From NCBI GenBank assembly GCA_028287925.1, contig JAQBOS010000567.1:1-46583 (forward strand): 46,583 bases of DNA, given 5' to 3'. The DNA is from Mucilaginibacter sp. (GTDB lineage Bacteria; Bacteroidota; Bacteroidia; Sphingobacteriales; Sphingobacteriaceae). Positions 18,690-25,872 of the stretch are shown here, piece by piece (position 1 is the first letter of the stretch; each line of letters opens with the position of its first letter). The notes under the pieces were generated by a model. That model did not search any database, was not told the origin of the DNA, and was given only the letters and a program-made list of their open reading frames with translations. Position numbers and translations under genes: made by a program.

Positions 18690-18714
18690 GCGGAAGAAGG
18701 TACTCGAACCCCAC
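18690..18714 (-). repeat. 25-nt fragment matching the 3' end of tRNA-Leu (cf. 32941-32966)
   Basis: GCGGAAGAAGGTACTCGAACCCC-AC vs GCGGAAGAAGGGACTCGAACCCCCAC: one mismatch and one indel. Confidence 0.6.
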
Positions 18715-18722
18715 TCTAAATG

Positions 18723-18755
18723 ACAAAGCCCCGATACCGTAGTATCGAGGCTTTG
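18723..18755 (-). terminator. Terminator-like hairpin downstream of tRNA-Leu(CAA)
   Basis: ACAAAGCCcCGATACcgtaGTATCGaGGCTTTGT. Confidence 0.65.
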
Positions 18756-18839
18756 TACCCAGAGCCGGGGTCGAACCGGCACGGCCTTGCGACCACAGGT
18801 GTTTGAGACCAGCGCGTCTACCGATTCCGCCATCTGGGC
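18756..18839 (-). tRNA. tRNA-Leu (anticodon CAA)
   Basis: Complement reads GCCCAGATGGCGGAATCGGTAGACGCGCTGGTCTCAAACACCTGTGGTCGCAAGGCCGTGCCGGTTCGACCCCGGCTCTGGGTA: acceptor stem, D-loop, long variable arm and T-arm. Confidence 0.92.
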
Positions 18840-18870
18840 ATTTTTAAGACATGAACGGTGGATTAGTCGT

Positions 18871-19395
18871 TCAGAATCGGGATGCAAATGTATTTAAACT
18901 CTCTTTAATACGCAACAGATATTTTTGTCTAAAATAACAATCTGCTATTTTATTTAACTTGTCTTCCTTTGCCGGATCATCCAATTGCTCGTATCCGGCA
19001 GTAAACCCGGCAATACTTTCGTCAATATCTCCCTCAATAGCAAGTACTTCTGCGGTGATGTGACCTAACTCTTTCGCATCATCAACTTCCATTAATCGCT
19101 CGTTAAGGTCCATCATTTCCATTAAAAAATCTGACGGAAGTTGCGGTTTTGCACCATCTTCCAGTAAATTATGGGTGCGTAAAATGTATTCGAGCCGTTT
19201 ATAGGGGTCTGAAAGTGTTTGATGGGCCTTGTTATTTAGCGTTGAAAGCTCTAATATTTCCTGTTGTTTGGCATCGTCCTCGTTAGCGTGAAAATCCGGG
19301 TGATACTTTTTGCTTAACTCATAAAATTTCTTCTTTAGCAAAGCAACGTCTGGTGTAAACGATTCGGGGATACCGTAAAACTCAAAATAATTCAT
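18871..19395 (-). CDS. hscB: Fe-S cluster co-chaperone HscB-like J-domain protein
   Basis: MNYFEFYGIPESFTPDVALLKKKFYELSKKYHPDFH...STLNNKAHQTLSDPYKRLEYIL (HPD motif and HscB C-terminal helical region). Confidence 0.9.
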   Translation of the reverse strand: MNYFEFYGIPESFTPDVALLKKKFYELSKKYHPDFHANEDDAKQQEILELSTLNNKAHQTLSDPYKRLEYILRTHNLLEDGAKPQLPSDFLMEMMDLNERLMEVDDAKELGHITAEVLAIEGDIDESIAGFTAGYEQLDDPAKEDKLNKIADCYFRQKYLLRIKESLNTFASRF

Positions 19396-19406
19396 GGGGT
19401 AAAGTT

Positions 19407-19529
19407 AGTCCGAAAGTCCGGAAGTCGGAAAGTCCGGAAGCAGAAATGGTGTTTTTTATGCAAATTTTACATCCGGCAGAACTAATTGCAGCGTCTTTCG
19501 GACTTCCGGACTTTCCGACTTTCGGACTA
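19407..19529. repeat. Inverted repeat pair 'gtccgaaagtccggaagtcggaaagtccggaag / cttccggactttccgactttcggac'
   Basis: Left arm about 19407-19440, right arm about 19496-19529 near-complementary; a 25-nt segment (19488-19512) recurs inverted at 33126-33150. Confidence 0.7.
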
Positions 19530-19540
19530 AAAAAAAGAAT

Positions 19541-19548
19541 TATCTTTG
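19541..19548 (+). promoter_or_regulatory. Bacteroidota -7-like element upstream of kdsA
   Basis: TATCTTTG (TAnnTTTG); no clear -33 TTG identified. Confidence 0.35.
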
Positions 19549-19567
19549 CCAATTATATTCCAAGCTT

Positions 19568-20341
19568 ATGTTATTTGACCAAATGCGGCAGAAGCCGTTC
19601 TTTATACTGGGCCCATGCGTAATGGAAAACCAGGAGCTTTTATACACCGTGGCCGAAAAGGTTGCCGAAGCAGGGCAGAAGTATAATGTGCCTGTGGTTT
19701 TTAAATCATCGTTTGATAAGGCTAACCGTACTTCTATCCATTCATACCGCGGTCCGGGACTTGAAAAAGGCATGGAAATGCTGTTAAAGGTTAAGGAACG
19801 TTTTGGCTTACCGCTCATAACTGATATTCACGAAAGCTACCAGGCTGCTATTGTTGGCGAAGTGGTTGATATATTACAGATCCCGGCGTTTTTATGCCGT
19901 CAGACTGATCTGCTGGTGGCTGCTGCTAAAACCGGGAAGATCGTAAATATAAAAAAGGCGCAATTTTTATCGGGCCAGGATATGTTTTACCCGGCACAAA
20001 AAGTTATTGAGGCCGGCAATACGCAGGTAATATTAACCGAGCGTGGTAATATGTATGGCTATAATAACCTTGCGGTTGATTTCAGGAATATTTATGATAT
20101 GAAGGCTTTTGGCCATCCGGTTTGTATGGATTGTACCCATTCTGTACAGCGGCCGGGCGGCGCAGGCGGCAAAACCGGCGGCGACCGTACTTTTGTACCT
20201 ATGATGGCCCTGGCGGCAAAAGCTTTTGGCGCTGACGGCTATTTTATGGAGATCCACCCTGACCCGGACAATGCGCTGAGCGATGGACCGAATATGGTAA
20301 AATTACAGGATCTGGATAAGGTGATGGCGCCCTTGGTTTAA
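19568..20341 (+). CDS. kdsA: 3-deoxy-8-phosphooctulonate synthase
   Basis: FFILGPCVMENQELLYTVAEKV...VVFKSSFDKANRTSIHSYRGPGLEKGMEML...HSVQRPGGAGGKTGGDRTFVPMMALAAKAFGADGYFMEIHPDPDNALSDGPNM. Confidence 0.96.
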   Translation: MLFDQMRQKPFFILGPCVMENQELLYTVAEKVAEAGQKYNVPVVFKSSFDKANRTSIHSYRGPGLEKGMEMLLKVKERFGLPLITDIHESYQAAIVGEVVDILQIPAFLCRQTDLLVAAAKTGKIVNIKKAQFLSGQDMFYPAQKVIEAGNTQVILTERGNMYGYNNLAVDFRNIYDMKAFGHPVCMDCTHSVQRPGGAGGKTGGDRTFVPMMALAAKAFGADGYFMEIHPDPDNALSDGPNMVKLQDLDKVMAPLV

Positions 20342-20352
20342 GCATCGTCCAT

Positions 20353-20395
20353 AAGCCCCCTCTAAATCTCCCCCGGGAGGGGAGATTTAAAAAAC
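20353..20395. repeat. Palindromic 'CCCCCTCTAAATCTCCCCCGGGAGGGGAGATTT' repeat, copy 1
   Basis: Related copy at about 46390-46430 (ccccacctaaatcctccccggtagggaggacttgaaa). Confidence 0.6.
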
Positions 20396-20455
20396 ATGGG
20401 GGTAATTCTATTATCATACTATAAATAAAAGCCCCGGAGGTTTTGATTAAGGTTT

Positions 20456-21391
20456 ATGAAAGATATTGCCAAAAGAGTTTTTGATACCGAGATAGCTTCA
20501 CTGCAATTTGTTGCCGATTCCATTGATGACGAGTTTACCAGGGTGGTTGAGGCGATATTGAACAACACGGGCAAGCTGATTGTTATCGGCATTGGTAAAT
20601 CGGGGATCATCGGTAAAAAAATAGCAGCCACTTTTGCCAGTACAGGTACGCCAAGCTTTTTTTTACACCCCGGCGAGGCTTTTCATGGCGACCTGGGAAT
20701 GGTGGGGGCAAATGATATGGTGATCCTGATCTCGTACTCGGGGGAAACAGACGAAGTGCTTAAGCTGATCCCTTTTTTGGAGTGGAATAAAAATACCATT
20801 ATTGCTATTACGGGTAATCCAAAATCAACCGTTGCTAAAAACAGCCACTATCATCTTAATATTTGTATCAAGCAGGAGGCTTGTCCATTGGCGCTGGCGC
20901 CAACATCATCAACCACTGCTGCGCTTGTTATGGGGGATGCGTTGGCAGTTGCCTTGATGGAATCGCGCCAGTTTCAGCACGAGGATTTTGCGCGTTTTCA
21001 TCCGGGCGGCAGTCTTGGGCGTAAATTGCTGATCCGGGTTAAGGACCTGATGCGAACCGATAAATTACCATTTATAGACGTTGACGCATCATTTACCGAA
21101 TTATTGCTCAAAATGTCAGAAGGGCGTTTAGGGATGGTGATAGTAGGGGATGCCAATAGTGTAAAAGGAATAATTACCGATGGCGACTTAAGGCGCGCCT
21201 TATTTAAAAATCCGGATACCGCGCAGCTTACCATTGAAGGCATGATGACCAAAACCCCCGTATTTATTCATGAAGAGGAATTTATAAATCAGGCGGAGCA
21301 ACTAATGATAGAAAAAAAGATCACAACGGTACTTGTCGGATCATCAGATGATAGGTTTGTGAGTGGAGTTTACCAGATCTATAGTAGTTGA
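20456..21391 (+). CDS. kdsD: Arabinose-5-phosphate isomerase (KpsF/GutQ family; SIS + CBS domains)
   Basis: LIVIGIGKSGIIGKKIAATFASTGTPSFFLHPGEAFHGDLGM...FHPGGSLGRKLLIRVKDLM...ITDGDLRRALF. Confidence 0.93.
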   Translation: MKDIAKRVFDTEIASLQFVADSIDDEFTRVVEAILNNTGKLIVIGIGKSGIIGKKIAATFASTGTPSFFLHPGEAFHGDLGMVGANDMVILISYSGETDEVLKLIPFLEWNKNTIIAITGNPKSTVAKNSHYHLNICIKQEACPLALAPTSSTTAALVMGDALAVALMESRQFQHEDFARFHPGGSLGRKLLIRVKDLMRTDKLPFIDVDASFTELLLKMSEGRLGMVIVGDANSVKGIITDGDLRRALFKNPDTAQLTIEGMMTKTPVFIHEEEFINQAEQLMIEKKITTVLVGSSDDRFVSGVYQIYSS

Positions 21392-21590
21392 TTGAGTTGA
21401 GTGGGTTGGATTAGGTTGATTAAGTTGTTGGAGTGTTGTTGTAAAGTTGGAACGTTGTAATGTTATAAAAAACTAAGTTGCGCTGGTTTTAACTTAATGA
21501 ACTCAATCTAACCCAATCAACCTAATCTAACTTAGTCCAACCCAATCAACCTAATCTAACTTAGTCCAACTCAATCTAACTTAATCCCCC
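21388..21590. repeat. Low-complexity GTTGATTGAG/AATCTAACC repeat tract with perfect 29-bp tandem duplication and inverted copy
   Basis: cccaatcaacctaatctaacttagtccaa at 21512-21540 and again at 21541-21569; complementary-type tract gggttggattaggttgattaag at about 21402-21424. Confidence 0.85.
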
Positions 21591-21595
21591 AAAAA

Positions 21596-22378
21596 ATGCC
21601 TGTATTTTACGATCAGCTCAATAGGGAAGTAAACCTGCCATCAGTACCTGAAAGAATAATTTCGGTGGTGCCGTCGCAAACGGAATTGCTGTTTTATTTA
21701 GGGCTGAATGATGAGGTGATTGGTATAACCAAATTTTGTATTCATCCTACTGATAAATTTAAATCTACCATAAAAATTGGCGGCACCAAACAGCTTGACG
21801 TCGCCAAAATAAAAGCATTACAGCCTGACCTGATCATCGCCAATAAAGAAGAGAATGAACGCAGCCAGTTAGAGGAGTTGATGAAATACTTCCCGGTTTG
21901 GATAAGCGATATAAGCGATCTTGACGGAGCGCTTGAAATGATAGCTGGAGTTGGGGCATTAGTTGGTAAGCACAAGGAAGCTTTAGCACTTAACAATAAC
22001 ATCAGCCTGAAATTTAAAGAACTGAAGCTTGTGCAATTGAACCTGCGCGTAGCCTATTTTATATGGCGAAAACCTTATATGGTTGCAGGGAAAAATACTT
22101 TTATTGATGATATGCTTCAAAAATGCGGATTAGTAAACGCTTTTGAAATGGAAAGGTATCCTGAAATTGATGCCTCATTATTGCGTGAAACCAACCCTGG
22201 CGTTATCCTGCTTTCGTCAGAACCTTATCCTTTTAAAGAAAAACATATAACGGAGCTTAAAGCAATAGTACCAAATGCAGTAATTAAGCTGGTTGATGGT
22301 GAAATGTTTTCGTGGTATGGTAGCAGGTTACTGGATGCACCTGCTTATTTTAATACTTTAATTAGTGAATTAATTTAG
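21596..22378 (+). CDS. Helical-backbone metal receptor / BtuF-like ABC substrate-binding protein
   Basis: MPVFYDQLNREVNLPSVPERIISVVPSQTELLFYLGLNDEVIGITKFCIHP...ALQPDLIIANKEEN. Confidence 0.88.
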   Translation: MPVFYDQLNREVNLPSVPERIISVVPSQTELLFYLGLNDEVIGITKFCIHPTDKFKSTIKIGGTKQLDVAKIKALQPDLIIANKEENERSQLEELMKYFPVWISDISDLDGALEMIAGVGALVGKHKEALALNNNISLKFKELKLVQLNLRVAYFIWRKPYMVAGKNTFIDDMLQKCGLVNAFEMERYPEIDASLLRETNPGVILLSSEPYPFKEKHITELKAIVPNAVIKLVDGEMFSWYGSRLLDAPAYFNTLISELI

Positions 22379-22422
22379 ATTTACTAAATTTAGTAAGTAA
22401 ATAAAGCGGTTTCCTTATTGCC

Positions 22423-22863
22423 ATGAAAATATTAAAGGTCATACCCGGTATAATTCTAGTTTTTCTTTTTTCATCGTGCCTGCCCGGTATAAAAAAAGGT
22501 ACAGATATTTCCAGGAACCATATTGATTATATTAAAAAGCTTGGAATTTTATCTGACAATGAACGCATCCTGCTTTTTGTTTCGCAGGGCAGAATGAAGG
22601 TATCGGGGAATTTCTTTACCGATAAAAGGATTGCTGCTTATTGGATTGATGAAACACATAAAGAAAACTCGTTTATTAAGTCTGCTTTTTATAAAGAAAT
22701 TGATTCTATAGCTCCCCATTTAATAAAAAAGGCAAACCATTCTTCCTACCTGGAAGTTTATAAAAACAATGGCCAGAAATTTAAAGTTTATGCTGAGGCC
22801 GGGAGCGGGGAAACCAACTATTTTTTTGAAGAGGCAATTGCTGAGTGGAAGAAAAATAAGTAA
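22423..22863 (+). CDS. Hypothetical lipoprotein
   Basis: MKILKVIPGIILVFLFSSCLPGIKKG (signal peptide with lipobox FSSC). Confidence 0.75.
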   Translation: MKILKVIPGIILVFLFSSCLPGIKKGTDISRNHIDYIKKLGILSDNERILLFVSQGRMKVSGNFFTDKRIAAYWIDETHKENSFIKSAFYKEIDSIAPHLIKKANHSSYLEVYKNNGQKFKVYAEAGSGETNYFFEEAIAEWKKNK

Positions 22864-22882
22864 AAAGTAGTTTATCAAGCTG

Positions 22883-23062
22883 CCACACTCCTGGCCACGC
22901 AGTACCGCATTAAAAGCACATATTGACGCTGCGCTGAAACTTGGCGCTGGCAAACAACAAATTGTTGAAGTAATTTTACAGATGACCTTTTATACCGGTG
23001 GGGCTACAGTAAGCAATGCCCTGGCCCATGCGAAAGAAGTATTTGAACAGCATAAAAATTAA
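22883..23062 (+). pseudogene. Remnant of a carboxymuconolactone decarboxylase-family gene
   Basis: TALKAHIDAALKLGAGKQQIVEVILQMTFYTGGATVSNALAHAKEVFEQHKN* (22904-23062) preceded in another frame by LLATQYR; no start codon or N-terminal domain. Confidence 0.65.
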
Positions 23063-23074
23063 ACCCAATTATAA

Positions 23075-23671
23075 ATGAAAATAATCATCATCGGCGCCAC
23101 AGGCACCATCGGGAAGCATATAACCAAAGCATTACAGAAAGACCATGAAGTAATAAAAGCGGGCTCAAAAAGCGGTGATTTGCAGGTTGATATTACCTCC
23201 CCGGATTCAATTGAGCGTTTTTTTGAACAAACCGGCAAATTTGACGCCTTGGTTAGCGCAACAGGCAGCGCGCATTTCGGCCCTTTAAATACCATGACAG
23301 ATGCTGATTTCAGGAAAGGAATAGATAGTAAGCTGATGGGGCAGATCAATTTGGTTCTTATTGGTCAGCATCATATAAATCCTAAAGGATCATTTACCTT
23401 AACATCAGGAATATTAAGTGAAGACCCTATTGTGCTGGGGGCTAATTTAAGCGCGGTTAACGGAGCCATTAATGCTTTTGTTAAATCGGCAGCGATAGAG
23501 CTTGATAATGGTGTGCGGATCAATGCGATAAGTCCTGGAGTTTTTGAAGAATCGCCCGGCTACTTCCCGTATTTTGCGGGTCATATACCAGTTAAGATGG
23601 ACAGGGTATCACAAGCATATATTAAAAGTGTTTTAGGGGCCCTTACAGGGGAGGTTATTAAAGTTTTTTGA
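23075..23671 (+). CDS. Short-chain dehydrogenase/reductase
   Basis: MKIIIIGATGTIGKHITKALQKDHEVIKAGSKSGDLQVDITSPDSIERFFE...GAINAFVKSAAIEL...VRINAISPGVFEES. Confidence 0.9.
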   Translation: MKIIIIGATGTIGKHITKALQKDHEVIKAGSKSGDLQVDITSPDSIERFFEQTGKFDALVSATGSAHFGPLNTMTDADFRKGIDSKLMGQINLVLIGQHHINPKGSFTLTSGILSEDPIVLGANLSAVNGAINAFVKSAAIELDNGVRINAISPGVFEESPGYFPYFAGHIPVKMDRVSQAYIKSVLGALTGEVIKVF

Positions 23672-23702
23672 AAAGACAAACCTGGTTGCAAATAAACCGA
23701 TC

Positions 23703-24002
23703 ATGATAGAAAGACACTGGAAAGGGTTAGCCAAAGTTGAAGAGGCCTACAATTATGAACAACATCTTAAAAAGGAAACATTTATTAAGCTCGCCTCATT
23801 AAATGGTTTTGTAAGTGCAAAGATCCTGAAAAGGGAAGTACCCGGAGGGGTTGATTTCCTGATCATTACTGTATGGCAATCTATGGAAGCCATTCAGCAG
23901 TTTGCCGGGAATGATGTTGATGTTGCGGTGGTTCCGGATGCAGTAAGTGAAATGATGGTGTCTTTTGATAAAACAGCGCTCCATTATGAAGTTGTGAAAT
24001 AG
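23703..24002 (+). CDS. Antibiotic biosynthesis monooxygenase (ABM)-like protein
   Basis: MIERHWKGLAKVEEAYNYEQHLKKETFIKLASLNGFVSAKILKREVPGGVDFLIITVWQSMEAIQQFAG. Confidence 0.75.
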   Translation: MIERHWKGLAKVEEAYNYEQHLKKETFIKLASLNGFVSAKILKREVPGGVDFLIITVWQSMEAIQQFAGNDVDVAVVPDAVSEMMVSFDKTALHYEVVK

Positions 24003-24106
24003 TGTTACTAATCAACACATTTTTATTAAACCCAATAGCATGAAGAAGCTGTATCAAAAGTAAATCATAGTGAACTGAACAAAATTAAAATTTGAATAAT
24101 AAAAAC

Positions 24107-24194
24107 TCCGTGTTCCTCTGTGTCTTCTTTGCGTACTTTGCGGTTGATTTTTTACCGCAGAGATAGCAAAGAAGACATGGAGATCACAGAAACC
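24107..24194. repeat. Intergenic palindromic repeat (TCTGTGTCTTCTTTGC...ACCGCAGAG...GCAAAGAAGAC...CACAGA)
   Basis: Long imperfect inverted repeat around gcggt-tgatttttt-accgc; shorter relative at about 38512-38545 (gtggttgatttttaaccac). Confidence 0.7.
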
Positions 24195-24363
24195 AAATAT
24201 TATTTTGATAGTTTTTTAGATTTAAGTCTTTTGAAGCGGCCTCTTACTGATTTTACGGAACTTTCGGACAATAATAGTTTAAAAACTAACAAATCCAACT
24301 TCCTGTAAATGGAGGATTTTTTATGCTTAAATAAAAGCCGGCGCTTATTCTGATATTACAAAT

Positions 24364-24888
24364 CTAATACCTGTCCCAAAAAGCCGGCGGCTCAATTCCT
24401 AAAGACCGCAGGTAAACATAAGCTTGTGCCCTGTGATGGATTTCGTTATCGATCCAATACAGAATTATGTCGGAAGTTACTCCTTCGTACGCGCCGAAAG
24501 CCAGCATCACCTCCTGGAAACGCTGTTGAGGGATCAGGGGCCAAAGCGTATCGATCTTATAAGTTACGTCATCCCATAAATTTAAGATCTCTTCTTTTGT
24601 GCAGGCGATGGCTGTACCTGAATTCTTACTGATGTCGTCTACAGGCGTAGGTTCATCCTGGAAGAGTTCCTGCAGGCCACTATCTGCAATACCTATGATC
24701 TCCTTTAACATCATCCCAAAGGAGCGCATGCCGCCAATAGAATATTCAAATAGCTTATCTCCCGGGAAAGCCTCAATAACCTTTCTTGTTAACTTGCGGT
24801 GGCCTTGCCAATGTTTTAATATGGCATCAGAAGAAGTAAATCCTTCAATCGCATTGTTTGTTTGCTGTTTGATCTGATTGTTTTCCAT
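24364..24888 (-). CDS. DinB-family protein
   Basis: MENNQIKQQTNNAIEGFTSSDAILKHWQGHRKLTRKVIEAFPGDKLFEYSIGGMRSFGMMLKEII...DNEIHHRAQAYVYLRSLGIEPPAFWDRY. Confidence 0.88.
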   Translation of the reverse strand: MENNQIKQQTNNAIEGFTSSDAILKHWQGHRKLTRKVIEAFPGDKLFEYSIGGMRSFGMMLKEIIGIADSGLQELFQDEPTPVDDISKNSGTAIACTKEEILNLWDDVTYKIDTLWPLIPQQRFQEVMLAFGAYEGVTSDIILYWIDNEIHHRAQAYVYLRSLGIEPPAFWDRY

Positions 24889-25030
24889 TGTTGTGCTAGT
24901 TTTAATTGTTTTCACAACAAAGAAAAGCAGGGGTAGTGACAACCCTATGTCAGTAGGGGGAAAGATATTTTTGGGAAGACGAGTGAATCACAACAATAAA
25001 AGCTGGTGATTGTTGAGTTAACGGCTCTGT

Positions 25031-25092
25031 GCAGAACATAGGGCTGCATTAGAACCCCTTGAAGTTATTTTATTGATTGTCAAAATATATTA
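25031..25092. repeat. 'GAACCTG..GGAGTTAGAA..CTTGAAGGTATTTTATTGAT' repeat, copy A
   Basis: gcagaacatagggctgcattagaaccccttgaagttattttattgattgtcaaaatatatt. Confidence 0.6.
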
Positions 25093-25105
25093 AAAAAGTA
25101 AAAAC

Positions 25106-25522
25106 ATGAACGGGAAAAACAAACAACCGGAGCAGACAATGGAAGAAGAACAAATACGTGAAGCCTTGAATGGACATTGGCAAGCGTCGGCAACCGGAGA
25201 CGTAAACACGGAACATGATATTTATGATGACAATGTCATCTGTGATTACCCCCAGTCGGGCGAGCGCATCCTCGGACGGAGCAATTTGCAGGCCTTGCGA
25301 AGTCATCATCCGGGTAAGCCGTCAGGCTTCAATGTCAGGCGAATTCTCGGAAAAGGCAATCTCTGGATCACGGAATACACAATCACCTACCAGGGGCAAT
25401 CAGCATTTACAGTGAGCATTATGGAGTTTCGCAATGGCAAGGTAGTGCACGAGACACAGTATTTTGCAGATCCATTTGTGGCGCCGGCCTGGCGAAATCA
25501 ATGGGTTCAGCAGATGGTGTGA
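25106..25522 (+). CDS. SnoaL-like / NTF2-fold protein
   Basis: EQIREALNGHWQASATGDVNTEHDIYDDNVICDYPQSGERILGRSNLQALRSHHPGKPSGFNVRRILGKGNLWITEYTITYQGQ. Confidence 0.85.
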   Translation: MNGKNKQPEQTMEEEQIREALNGHWQASATGDVNTEHDIYDDNVICDYPQSGERILGRSNLQALRSHHPGKPSGFNVRRILGKGNLWITEYTITYQGQSAFTVSIMEFRNGKVVHETQYFADPFVAPAWRNQWVQQMV

Positions 25523-25603
25523 CGCAGCATTTAGCTTATGGTTGGTGTTTTTACCGCAGTATTTTAAATAAAAAACCCAGCCAAATTTGACCAGGTTTAT
25601 GCA

Positions 25604-25668
25604 GTGCGGAACCTGCGCAGGAGTTAGAATTCCTTGAAGGTATTTTATTGATAATCAAGAATATAATA
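25604..25668. repeat. Same repeat family, copy B
   Basis: gtgcggaacctgcgcaggagttagaattccttgaaggtattttattgataatcaagaatataata. Confidence 0.65.
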
Positions 25669-25872
25669 GGGTTGTAAAAATAATCCCCCAAATATGCCAG
25701 TGGCCGTTGTTGGGTACGCCAATACACAGGTTAACACAAGCCTCTCTGGTTTCGACAACATTACGGGAAACAAAACCGGGGCAGTGGCTTCATTGGCCAG
25801 ACGCCTGGCACCAAGGGCCCAGATATGGTCTTCGGTACTCATATCTTATTCGGTTTGTTAAATGCAATTTGA

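Noticed and set aside
20456-21391. kdsA-kdsD as unusual
   Set aside because: Adjacent Kdo biosynthesis genes are an expected arrangement for Gram-negative bacteria.
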